Of a stretch of DNA of 15,625 nucleotides, positions 6,696-13,845 are shown piece after piece. Source of the DNA: JAKVAV01 sp964635965 (lineage in GTDB: Bacteria > Bacteroidota > Bacteroidia > Flavobacteriales_D > Cryomorphaceae); NCBI GenBank assembly GCA_964635965.1, contig CAZWQX010000089.1, positions 1 through 15,625 on the forward strand. Direction: 5' to 3'. Both the position numbers and the translations under genes were made by a program. Below the pieces are notes generated by a model, which worked only from the letters and a program-made list of their open reading frames with translations, had not been told where the DNA came from and searched no databases. How positions within the stretch are numbered: the stretch's first letter is position 1; each line of letters begins with the position of its first letter.

Positions 6696-9512
6696 CTAGC
6701 GGCTGAGATATAAGTTCCTTTCACTGTATATCTTCCTGAAAAAGGGATCCATCAAATTGTCAATGAAACGTATAGCTTCTCCAGTTGATTTCATTTCGGG
6801 ACCCAATTCTTTGTTAACATTTGGGAATTTCTCGAAAGAGAATACCGGAATCTTGATAGCATAGCCCTCCTTGTTCGGATTAAACTTAAAATCCGAAAGT
6901 TTCGCTTCGCCAAGCATGACTTTCGTCGCGTAGTTCACATATGGCTCACCGTATGCCTTCGCAATGAACGGAACCGTTCGGGAAGCTCTTGGATTCGCTT
7001 CAATTACATAAACCACGTCATCTTTAATGGCGAATTGGATATTGATCAATCCAACTGTTTTCAGCGCCAAGGCAATCTTTTTGGTAATCGTCTCGATTTG
7101 CTCGATAATCAAATCACCTAAATTGTATGGAGGTAAAACAGCGTATGAATCTCCCGAGTGAATCCCCGCAGGCTCGATATGTTGCATAACCCCAATAATA
7201 TGAACGTCTTTACCATCGCATATCGCATCGGCTTCGGCTTCAATTGCCCCGCTCAGGAAGTGGTCCAACAAGATTTTGTTATCAGGCATATCGCGAAGAA
7301 TATTTACTACGTGGGTCTCTAATTCTTCTTTGTTGATGACAATTTTCATTTGTTGACCACCGAGAACGTAAGATGGCCTCACCAACAAGGGAAACCCAAG
7401 TTCATCGGCTAATTCAAGCGATTGCTCGGCATTATCTACCACTCCGAATTTTGGATAGGGAACATCATTTTCCTTCAACAGGGTTGAGAAACTACCTCGG
7501 TCTTCAGCTAAATCGAGGGCCTCGTAACTTGTACCCATGATCTTGATGCCGTATCGATCGAGCTTCTCCGCCAACTTAAGTGCCGTTTGCCCTCCGAGTT
7601 GTACAATGACTCCTTCGGGTTTCTCGTGCAGGATGATATCGTAAATATGCTCCCAGAAAACGGGCTCGAAGTATAGCTTGTCAGCGGTGTCAAAATCGGT
7701 TGAAACCGTTTCGGGGTTGCAGTTGATCATGATGGTCTCGTAACCACATTCTTTGGCTGCCAAAACTCCGTGAACGCAGCAATAGTCAAATTCAATTCCC
7801 TGACCAATGCGGTTCGGACCGGAACCAAGTACCACAATCTTCTTGCGGTCACTAACCTCCGACTCGTTTTCATCTTCAAAGGTGCTGTAGTAGTAAGGCG
7901 TCTTTGCTTCGAACTCGGCAGCGCAGGTATCAACAAGTTTGTAAACTCGTTTGATGCCCATTTCATTTCTCTTGTGAAACACTTCGCTTTCCAAACAACC
8001 TAACAAATGGGCTACCTGCCTATCGGCATATCCCTTTTGCTTGGCTTCGAAAAGGAGCTCACGCGGGAGATCATCGAGGGTATGCTTTTCAATTTTCTTT
8101 TCGAGATTTAACAAATCCTCGATCTGCTTGAGAAACCAATAGTCAATCTTGGTTTTCTCGTGAATACGTTTGAAAGGAATACCCAGTTTGATGGCGTCGT
8201 AAATATGGAAGAGCCTATTCCAACTGGGGTGTTCCAAGCTCTGTAAAATCTTTTCTTGATCCTTTAACTCCTTGCCATCCGCACCGAGTCCGTTTCTTTT
8301 GATCTCCAGCGATTGACAAGCCTTTTGCAAGGCTTCCTGGAAACTGCGCCCAATTCCCATTACCTCTCCTACCGACTTCATTTGAAGACCCAACTGACGG
8401 TCTGATCCCTTGAATTTATCGAAATTCCATCGCGGAATTTTCACGATCACGTAATCCAAGGTGGGCTCAAAGAGAGCAGAAGTGGTTTTGGTAATTTGGT
8501 TTTTCAGCTCGTCGAGGTGGTAACCGATAGCAAGCTTGGCTGCAATCTTGGCAATTGGGTAACCCGTGGCTTTCGAGGCCAATGCCGAGGAGCGGGAAAC
8601 ACGCGGATTAATCTCGATGGCGATGATGTCCTCTTTATCATCGGGGTTTACCGCAAACTGAACATTACATCCACCTGCAAAATTTCCGATGGAGCGCATC
8701 ATTTTGAACGCCATGTCACGCATGCGCTGATAGGTCCTGTCGCTGAGGGTCATGGCCGGCGCCACCGTGATGCTATCTCCCGTGTGGATTCCCATGGGGT
8801 CCATGTTTTCCACCGAACAGATGATGACCACGTTGTCGTTGGCATCACGCAAGAGCTCCAACTCAAATTCCTTCCAGCCCATCAAGGCTTTATCGATCAT
8901 CACCTCATGGATCGGAGATGCATGCAGACCTCGTGTGAGGAGTGAATCAAAATCTTTTTGCTCGTAAACGATTCCCGCTCCCGTTCCACCGAGTGTATAA
9001 CTCGATCGAATACAAAGGGGAAATCCGAACTCCTGAGCAATTTCTTTTCCTTCCAAGAAGGAGTTTGCCGTAGCTTGAGGTGCCATCGGCACATCAATCG
9101 ACTCCATAAGTTTTCGGAAAGCCTCTCGGTTTTCTGTTACGTCGATGGCATTGATATCTACCCCAATCATTCGCACGCCAAATCGTTCCCAGATACCCAT
9201 CTCCTGGCAGCGAATAGCCAAATTCAGGGCTGTTTGCCCACCCATGGTTGGAAGAACCGCGTCAATGTTGTGTCGTTCCAGAATAAACTCAATGGATTCG
9301 GGCTCAAGCGGCTTTAGATAAATATTATCGGCAACGACCTCATCCGTCATGATAGTCGCTGGATTTGAGTTAATCAGGGTTACTTCAATACCCTCTTCTC
9401 GGAGGGATCGAGAAGCCTGTGATCCTGAATAATCAAATTCGCAAGCTTGGCCAATTACAATCGGTCCACTACCGATGATCAATACCGATCTGATGCTTCT
9501 ATCTCGAGGCAT
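6696..9512 (-). CDS. carB: Carbamoyl-phosphate synthase large subunit, lacking MGS domain
   Basis: Makes carbamoyl phosphate from bicarbonate, two ATP and ammonia channelled from the small (glutaminase) subunit CarA, feeding pyrimidine and arginine synthesis in the cytosol. Two homologous synthetase halves are visible: first half with GSGPIVIGQACEFDYSG (14-30), SYTLGGTGAG (171-180) and EINPRVSRSSALASK (300-314); second half with GSGPNRIGQGIEFDY (563-577), RPSYVLGGQQM (712-722) and EANPRASRTVPFIAK (838-852). A helical linker (about 400-540) joins them. The protein stops at residue 938, soon after GPEMKSTGEA, whereas the E. coli enzyme is about 1070 residues: the C-terminal MGS-like allosteric domain, where UMP and ornithine bind, is absent. 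The end is a clean TAG with no leftover reading frame for that domain before the next gene. I recall that shorter CarB proteins of this kind occur in Flavobacteriia. No carA is in the window. Confidence 0.96.
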   Translation of the reverse strand: MPRDRSIRSVLIIGSGPIVIGQACEFDYSGSQASRSLREEGIEVTLINSNPATIMTDEVVADNIYLKPLEPESIEFILERHNIDAVLPTMGGQTALNLAIRCQEMGIWERFGVRMIGVDINAIDVTENREAFRKLMESIDVPMAPQATANSFLEGKEIAQEFGFPLCIRSSYTLGGTGAGIVYEQKDFDSLLTRGLHASPIHEVMIDKALMGWKEFELELLRDANDNVVIICSVENMDPMGIHTGDSITVAPAMTLSDRTYQRMRDMAFKMMRSIGNFAGGCNVQFAVNPDDKEDIIAIEINPRVSRSSALASKATGYPIAKIAAKLAIGYHLDELKNQITKTTSALFEPTLDYVIVKIPRWNFDKFKGSDRQLGLQMKSVGEVMGIGRSFQEALQKACQSLEIKRNGLGADGKELKDQEKILQSLEHPSWNRLFHIYDAIKLGIPFKRIHEKTKIDYWFLKQIEDLLNLEKKIEKHTLDDLPRELLFEAKQKGYADRQVAHLLGCLESEVFHKRNEMGIKRVYKLVDTCAAEFEAKTPYYYSTFEDENESEVSDRKKIVVLGSGPNRIGQGIEFDYCCVHGVLAAKECGYETIMINCNPETVSTDFDTADKLYFEPVFWEHIYDIILHEKPEGVIVQLGGQTALKLAEKLDRYGIKIMGTSYEALDLAEDRGSFSTLLKENDVPYPKFGVVDNAEQSLELADELGFPLLVRPSYVLGGQQMKIVINKEELETHVVNILRDMPDNKILLDHFLSGAIEAEADAICDGKDVHIIGVMQHIEPAGIHSGDSYAVLPPYNLGDLIIEQIETITKKIALALKTVGLINIQFAIKDDVVYVIEANPRASRTVPFIAKAYGEPYVNYATKVMLGEAKLSDFKFNPNKEGYAIKIPVFSFEKFPNVNKELGPEMKSTGEAIRFIDNLMDPFFRKIYSERNLYLSR

Positions 9513-9643
9513 ATTACCTGGGGTCTAAATGGTTGAAGGAAAACGGAAAGGAAAAAAACGAAAAGGGGATGGGATGATTTGTCCGATGTGCCTAAATTTC
9601 GCTTCATTTAGACCGCGAAAATAACTGATTTTTTCCTTCATCC
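9513..9643. promoter_or_regulatory. Divergent intergenic region, carB / alpha-beta hydrolase
   Basis: This 131-base gap must hold the promoters of both divergent genes, yet no full TTTG-N19-TAnnTTTG pair is visible on either strand. One-mismatch -7 candidates are TATTTTCG on the minus strand (9623-9616) and TAAATTTC on the plus strand (9593-9600), neither with a -33 partner. It contains a purine-rich plus-strand stretch (about 9534-9575) and is flanked by the inverted repeat listed separately. Confidence 0.5.
9522..9614. repeat. Perfect 10-base inverted repeat, widely spaced
   Basis: GGTCTAAATG at 9522-9531 is the exact reverse complement of CATTTAGACC at 9605-9614, with 73 bases between. 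The left arm lies 9 bases before the carB ATG and the right arm 29 bases before the hydrolase start. By simple counting, a perfect 10-base pair of this kind is unlikely by chance in a gap this short. It could be a pair of operator half-sites or a long-range stem in the carB leader; function unknown. Confidence 0.5.
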
Positions 9644-10492
9644 GTGCCCTATAATCTAAGTCAAAACGAGAAGTTATTTACACGTGGTGAATTAACCCTT
9701 TCATATGCCACTTGGGGTGCTGGAAAGATGCCCGTTTTTACCTTTCATGGATTCGGAAGAATGAAGGAGGATTACATCCGATTTACCAGACCTTTCGAGA
9801 AGGATTTCACTTTCTACTCCATGGATATATTCTTCCACGGCAAGAGTAGTATCGGTAGTCGACAACCGGTAAAGGAGCCCATTTCAAAAAAGGAATTGGC
9901 TGATTTCTTTTTGGCTTTCGCCAAAGAAAACGGCATTAAGACTTTTGCTTTGATGGGTTACAGCTTAGGGGGAAGAATTTCACTTTGCCTCGCCGAGTCT
10001 TTACCTGAACGAGTTTCCGCCGTCTATTTATTCGCTCCCGATGGATTGATCGTTAATCGGTGGTACGCGCTTTTAAGTCATTACTCTGTAGGAAGGGCTT
10101 TCTTTCGATTCTTTAAAAACAACAACTCCTTTTTCTACTCTGTCCTAAAAATCCTGCATGGATCAGGAATTATTAGTGATCGGGTGAGGGAGTTTGTTGT
10201 TTCACAAATCGATTCCCCTGAGAAACAAGAACAGGTGTATCATGTCTGGTGCTTTTTAAGAAAAATTGAACCCGACTTCAAGATTCTGGGAAAAGCGCTA
10301 GAGAAAAACTCGATTCCCGTAGATCTATTCTTTGGATACTACGACAAGATTATTCCTCGAAAAAATGCAAGAAGACTTGAAAAGGACTATCCTGCGGTCA
10401 ATATCCACAATTTAAGATCGGGCCATATAATCTTGACGGGGGCAAACGGAAGGCTCATCTTCAACGATAACTTATTGTCGAATCCGAAATAA
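9644..10492 (+). CDS. Alpha/beta hydrolase
   Basis: A 282-residue single-domain alpha/beta hydrolase without signal peptide, so cytosolic. The oxyanion-hole HG lies at residues 35-36 (TFHGFGRMKEDY), the nucleophile elbow GYSLGG places Ser107, and the expected acid and base follow at Asp234 (FFGYYDKIIP) and His261 (RSGHIIL), giving a complete catalytic triad. Residues about 135-220 form a lid rich in aromatic residues (YALLSHYSVGRAFFRFF), suggesting a hydrophobic substrate. The start is GTG at 9644: an in-frame TGA lies at 9626 and the next ATG (residue 29) would remove the first strand. It stands alone on the plus strand, divergent from carB and closed by a terminator directly after its stop. 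Substrate cannot be inferred; esterase, lipase-like or thioesterase-like activity are all open. Confidence 0.85.
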   Translation: MPYNLSQNEKLFTRGELTLSYATWGAGKMPVFTFHGFGRMKEDYIRFTRPFEKDFTFYSMDIFFHGKSSIGSRQPVKEPISKKELADFFLAFAKENGIKTFALMGYSLGGRISLCLAESLPERVSAVYLFAPDGLIVNRWYALLSHYSVGRAFFRFFKNNNSFFYSVLKILHGSGIISDRVREFVVSQIDSPEKQEQVYHVWCFLRKIEPDFKILGKALEKNSIPVDLFFGYYDKIIPRKNARRLEKDYPAVNIHNLRSGHIILTGANGRLIFNDNLLSNPK

Positions 10493-10523
10493 AAAAGCCG
10501 AATCAAGGTTGATTCGGCTTTTT
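10492..10523. terminator. Bidirectional intrinsic terminator
   Basis: A perfect 15-base stem, AAAAAGCCGAATCAA (10492-10506) pairing with TTGATTCGGCTTTTT (10509-10523), with a minimal GG centre (opening in practice to a 4-base loop). The A-rich and T-rich ends give a U tract on both strands. It sits at the stop of the alpha/beta hydrolase and 19 bases past the stop of rpmH, so it can end both convergent transcripts. Confidence 0.92.
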
Positions 10524-10542
10524 AATTTATAGTGAGGTATTA

Positions 10543-10701
10543 TTATCTCTTGTGGAGCTTTTCATCAGAAACGCTCAAACGCTTGCGACCTTTTCTGCGG
10601 CGCGCGGCCAATACTTTACGACCATTTGCCGTTGCCATGCGCGAACGAAATCCGTGTTTGTTTCGGCGCTTTCGATTCGAAGGTTGGAATGTTCTTTTCA
10701 T
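10543..10701 (-). CDS. rpmH: 50S ribosomal protein L34
   Basis: A 52-residue, very basic protein starting MKRTFQPSNRKRRNKHGFRS and continuing with RMATANGRKVLAARRRKGRK, the hallmark sequence of bacterial L34, a small rRNA-binding protein buried in the large ribosomal subunit. The C-terminal tail RLSVSDEKLHKR extends a few residues past the usual 44-47, as is common in Bacteroidota. The ATG at 10701 has no clear Shine-Dalgarno site but a good promoter lies 44 bases upstream. It is monocistronic here: a terminator follows and neither rnpA nor dnaA, its frequent partners in other phyla, is adjacent. Open frames on the plus strand across this stretch are shadows of this gene. Confidence 0.98.
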   Translation of the reverse strand: MKRTFQPSNRKRRNKHGFRSRMATANGRKVLAARRRKGRKRLSVSDEKLHKR

Positions 10702-10744
10702 TTTGTCGCTGTTGCTTTATTCGTTCCGTTTTCCAAACGGACTG

Positions 10745-10774
10745 CAAAAGTAGTCTTTTTCTCCTTTTCGCAAA
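10745..10774 (-). promoter_or_regulatory. Promoter of rpmH
   Basis: On the minus strand TTTG (10774-10771), an 18-base spacer, then TACTTTTG (10752-10745), a perfect match to the Bacteroidota -33/-7 pattern. It predicts a leader of about 40 bases before the rpmH ATG. Confidence 0.75.
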
Positions 10775-10806
10775 AGATATTTTCGAATTTCGACAATTCG
10801 ATGACT

Positions 10807-10835
10807 TCTGCGTTAAAGACAGGAGTTTAACTTTG
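10807..10835 (+). promoter_or_regulatory. Probable promoter of the ABC exporter
   Basis: A perfect -7 element TAACTTTG (10828-10835) with a one-mismatch -33 candidate TCTG (10807-10810) 17 bases upstream. The ATG at 10844 is 8 bases past the -7 element, so transcription would begin at or within a few bases of the start codon, leaving no room for a ribosome-binding site. Confidence 0.5.
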
Positions 10836-10843
10836 CACCCGCA

Positions 10844-12625
10844 ATGGCTGAAAGAGAGAATAAAAGTAAGATATCCTTTAAGGAAGCAGCAAGAGTTTTT
10901 AGGTATTTAAAACCTTACATCGGGACCTTTTCTGTGGGTTTTGTTTTTCTACTCCTGAGCAGCTTGACCGCCATGCTCTTCCCTTATTTCATCGGGCAAT
11001 TGATCGGGAACGACGCTACCGCAGAAAATCCTGAGAGTCTTTTAAACCTTGATTCTATTGAGGGCATCATCTTGGCATTGGCTATTGTGTTCACTTCACA
11101 AGCAGTATTCTCGTTTTTCCGCATTCTGCTTTTTGCCAGAGTAACGGAATACACCTTGGCCGATATCCGTCGCGATGCTTTTTCCAAATTGGTGACGTCA
11201 CCTATGGATTTTTTCAACCGCAATAAAATCGGAGAGCTCACGAGCAGAATTGCCACGGACATCAACCAACTTCAAACGACCTTCACCACCACCATCGCTG
11301 AATTTGTTCGGCAAGTCATCACTATTGTGGTGGGTATTGCGGCATTGGTTTGGCTTTCGCCGAGATTGTCACTTATCATGTTGAGCGTGATTCCGGCAGT
11401 GGCACTCATCGCGGTTTTCTTCGGGAGATTTATCCGCAAACTCTCGAAAAAAACCCAAGACGCCAGCGCTGAATCAAATACAGTTTTGGAAGAAGCGCTA
11501 CAAGGAATTCAAAACGTGAAGGCCTTTACCAACGAGATTCTCGAGATGACGCGTTATGGCGTAGCGGTTGATCGCATTCGGGGTTTGGCATTAAAAGGAG
11601 CCATTTGGCGCGGATTATTCGTTTCATTCATCATTCTCTGCCTTTTCGGATCCATCGTTTTTGTGATCTGGCAAGGGGTGCTATTGACGCAGGATGGTGG
11701 AATGCTCCAGTCGGAGTTTATTTCTTTCATTATGTACACCATCTTTTTGGGCGCTTCGATTGGTAGTCTTCCCGATTTATACGCGGGATTGCAAAAGGCG
11801 GTGGGTGCTACCGAGAATTTGATGGATATCATCGAAGGTGATTCGGAGGAAATCTCCAAAGAGGCCGTGCTTGCACCCAATGTGAAAGGCGACATCGATT
11901 TTGAAGAAGTAGACTTTAGTTATGCCACCCGTGAGGAGTTGGCCGTCCTGAAAAAGGTCTCCTTCTCGATTGGCGCGGGCGAACAAGTGGCTTTGGTTGG
12001 TCCTTCGGGATCGGGAAAGAGCACCATTACCTCACTCCTTTTGGCTTTCTATCGGCCAAATAGCGGTCGGATCTTGATCGATGGTAAAGATATTTCGACT
12101 TACAACTTATCTGAGTATCGTTCTCTTTTTGGCATCGTTCCCCAAGAGGTCATCCTCTTCAATGGTACCATTGGCGAGAATATCTCCTACGGAAATCCCG
12201 GAGCTTCGGAGCGAGAAATAATCGCCGCCGCAGAAAAAGCCAATGCCATGGAATTCATTTCGAGCTTCCCCGAAGGATTGGAAACGGTGGTGGGTGAGAG
12301 AGGAATCCAACTAAGTGGAGGACAAAGGCAACGAATTGCCATTGCCAGGGCCGTATTGAGAGATCCCGCTATACTGATTCTGGATGAGGCCACGTCTTCA
12401 CTTGACAGCGAATCGGAAAGCCTGGTGCAAAACGCTTTGGAAGAACTGATGAAAGGCAGAACGGCTTTGGTGATTGCCCACCGATTGAGCACCGTCAGAA
12501 ACGCCGATAGAATCATTGTTTTGGAAAATGGCAGTATCGTAGAAACGGGAACCCATCAAGAGCTGATTGGCAATAGTTCAGGGCTTTACACCAAGTTGCA
12601 GAAGATGCAACAGGTGGATCTTTAA
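10844..12625 (+). CDS. ABC exporter half-transporter (MsbA/multidrug type)
   Basis: A 593-residue fused membrane and ATPase protein that would act as a homodimer in the inner membrane, exporting a lipid, peptide or drug. The membrane domain (about 20-330) has helices near 27-50, 75-97, 156-195 and 258-305, and the coupling-helix region DFFNRNKIGELTSRIATDIN (122-141) typical of type IV exporters. The nucleotide-binding domain has Walker A GPSGSGKST (386-394), Q-loop Gln434, signature LSGGQ (490-494), Walker B LILDE with catalytic Glu515, D-loop SSLD and H-loop His546, all intact, so ATP hydrolysis is expected. Length is normal for MsbA-like half-transporters. No accessory periplasmic or outer-membrane component is adjacent, and the substrate cannot be assigned; MsbA-like lipid export is one option among many. 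Its stop codon overlaps that of convergent rsmG. Confidence 0.93.
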   Translation: MAERENKSKISFKEAARVFRYLKPYIGTFSVGFVFLLLSSLTAMLFPYFIGQLIGNDATAENPESLLNLDSIEGIILALAIVFTSQAVFSFFRILLFARVTEYTLADIRRDAFSKLVTSPMDFFNRNKIGELTSRIATDINQLQTTFTTTIAEFVRQVITIVVGIAALVWLSPRLSLIMLSVIPAVALIAVFFGRFIRKLSKKTQDASAESNTVLEEALQGIQNVKAFTNEILEMTRYGVAVDRIRGLALKGAIWRGLFVSFIILCLFGSIVFVIWQGVLLTQDGGMLQSEFISFIMYTIFLGASIGSLPDLYAGLQKAVGATENLMDIIEGDSEEISKEAVLAPNVKGDIDFEEVDFSYATREELAVLKKVSFSIGAGEQVALVGPSGSGKSTITSLLLAFYRPNSGRILIDGKDISTYNLSEYRSLFGIVPQEVILFNGTIGENISYGNPGASEREIIAAAEKANAMEFISSFPEGLETVVGERGIQLSGGQRQRIAIARAVLRDPAILILDEATSSLDSESESLVQNALEELMKGRTALVIAHRLSTVRNADRIIVLENGSIVETGTHQELIGNSSGLYTKLQKMQQVDL

Positions 12626-13224
12626 AGAGAGACCTTCACCACTTTCTTGGTTTCGAAGAATGGCATCTCCAATTTATTGTGAAGATTATAGATGACAGAT
12701 GGAAAATCGTCAACTTCTTCTTGCTCTTCTCGCAAATCACCCCCCTTCAAACAGACTAACTCCTTCGTTTTAAACCTTCCGTTAACGCAGTAACCCACCA
12801 AAACGGATAACCTCGCAACCGCCCGACTAACGGTTGAATCAAAGCTCCCTTTTACATTCTCCGCTCGGCTTTGAATGGCCTTCACATTGGTAAGATCCAA
12901 AGCAGAAACCACTTCATTCACCACTTTGATCTTTTTGCCAATCGAATCGACCAAAAGAAACTGCGCATCCGGATAGGCGATGGCCAATGGGATGCCTGGA
13001 AAACCTCCACCCGTGCCGATGTCGAGCACCGTTTTTTTCGGAGTCCAAAAATAAGTCAAGGCAAGAGAATGAAGCACATGCCTTTCCTCAAATGAGTCCA
13101 TGTCTTTTCTGCTGATTACGTTGATCTTCGAATTCCAATCGGCGTATAGCGGCTTGAGCGCCTTTAGCTTTTCTAACGCCTCAGAATCCAGGTCATGGAA
13201 ATAAGATTCGTAGGCAAAGGCCAT
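12622..13224 (-). CDS. rsmG: 16S rRNA (guanine-N7) methyltransferase
   Basis: Methylates N7 of a conserved guanosine (G527 in E. coli numbering) in the 530 loop of 16S rRNA using S-adenosylmethionine. At 200 residues it is close to the usual length. Family marks: LYADWNSKINVISRKD (26-41), the ERHVLHSLAL segment (47-56), SAM-binding VLDIGTGGGFPGIPLAI (66-82), Asp93 in LLVDSIGKKIKVV, the RAE motif (120-122), and SRAVA (133-137). Start ATG at 13224 is 6 bases after the stop of the sigma factor gene, so it is the third gene of a GT2-sigma-rsmG unit. At its 3' end TAA on the minus strand shares the TTAA at 12622-12625 with the ABC exporter stop, with no terminator between the convergent genes. Loss of this gene causes low-level streptomycin resistance in several bacteria; here it looks intact. 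Confidence 0.96.
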   Translation of the reverse strand: MAFAYESYFHDLDSEALEKLKALKPLYADWNSKINVISRKDMDSFEERHVLHSLALTYFWTPKKTVLDIGTGGGFPGIPLAIAYPDAQFLLVDSIGKKIKVVNEVVSALDLTNVKAIQSRAENVKGSFDSTVSRAVARLSVLVGYCVNGRFKTKELVCLKGGDLREEQEEVDDFPSVIYNLHNKLEMPFFETKKVVKVSL

Positions 13225-13230
13225 ACTTGC

Positions 13231-13845
13231 TTAGATGGTGTCTTTGGTATTTTTCATGAGGTTCTGGAGGAAATCTCTGGCTCGGAATAACTGAGCTTTA
13301 ACCGTACCTAGCGGTAAATCCAATTCTTGAGCAATTTCATCGTATGAGTATTCTTTAAAATACCGAAGGATAACGAGCTCACGGTATCTGGGTTTGAGTT
13401 TCTCCACCACTTGTCTCATCGCCTTCATTTTCTGATTGCGGATCAATTCCTCTTCAGGATCTCTCACATCTGATTCAATATCGTAAGTCACCTGTTCTCC
13501 ATCTTCATTTTGCATGCCCGTGTCAATGGACATGGTTCTTTTCTTCCTCTCCTTCCTAATAAAGTCGATACAGTTATTAGATGCGATCTTGAACATCCAT
13601 GTGCTGAAGGCATAGTTCGGTTGGTACTGTTTCAACCGATTAAAAGCTTTCCCAAAAGCTTCTATTGTCAAGTCTTCGGCATCATCCGTATTGTTAACCA
13701 TTTTCAAAAGCATGTAGTAGATGCTTTCACGGTAACGCTCCATCAACTCGGCGTAAGCTGCCTGATCTTTTTCGTCAACAGCTCTTCTTACGAGCTTATA
13801 ATCGTATTGTGCTTTGGGGGATAATTTGGATACTACGTCTTCCAT
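13231..13845 (-). CDS. ECF-type RNA polymerase sigma factor
   Basis: A 204-residue sigma-70 family protein of the extracytoplasmic-function (group 4) size class. Region 2 spans about 30-100, with DDAEDLTIEAFGKAFNRL (54-71) and AFSTWMFKIASNNCIDFIRK (79-98) for core binding and -10 recognition. An acidic linker (about 105-135) follows, then region 4 at about 145-198 with LKPRYRELVILRYFKEYSYD and the helix-turn-helix EIAQELDLPLGTVKAQLFRAR (170-190). Its ATG overlaps the 3' end of the upstream GT2 gene by 13 bases and rsmG follows 6 bases after its stop, so expression is coupled to both. No anti-sigma factor or other membrane partner of the FecR or ChrR kind lies nearby, so its control is either transcriptional or by an unlinked protein. 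The regulon cannot be inferred. Confidence 0.94.
   Translation of the reverse strand: MEDVVSKLSPKAQYDYKLVRRAVDEKDQAAYAELMERYRESIYYMLLKMVNNTDDAEDLTIEAFGKAFNRLKQYQPNYAFSTWMFKIASNNCIDFIRKERKKRTMSIDTGMQNEDGEQVTYDIESDVRDPEEELIRNQKMKAMRQVVEKLKPRYRELVILRYFKEYSYDEIAQELDLPLGTVKAQLFRARDFLQNLMKNTKDTI

Noticed and set aside
8496..8945. 149-codon open frame on the plus strand antisense to carB
   Set aside because: It lies wholly inside strongly conserved carB sequence, its translation is low in complexity of known folds, and no promoter precedes it; it is a shadow of the opposite frame.
8958..9317. 119-codon plus-strand open frame within carB
   Set aside because: Opposite-strand shadow of the first synthetase half of CarB.
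9533..9575. Purine-rich run before the alpha/beta hydrolase as a ribosome-binding or triplex element
   Set aside because: It is too far from either start to be a ribosome-binding site, is interrupted by pyrimidines, and such runs are common in AT-rich intergenic DNA.
10532..10910. Plus-strand frames across rpmH and the exporter promoter region
   Set aside because: They are antisense shadows of rpmH, whose L34 sequence on the minus strand is unmistakable.
11554..11895. 113-codon minus-strand frame inside the ABC exporter
   Set aside because: Shadow of the exporter membrane domain; no independent support.
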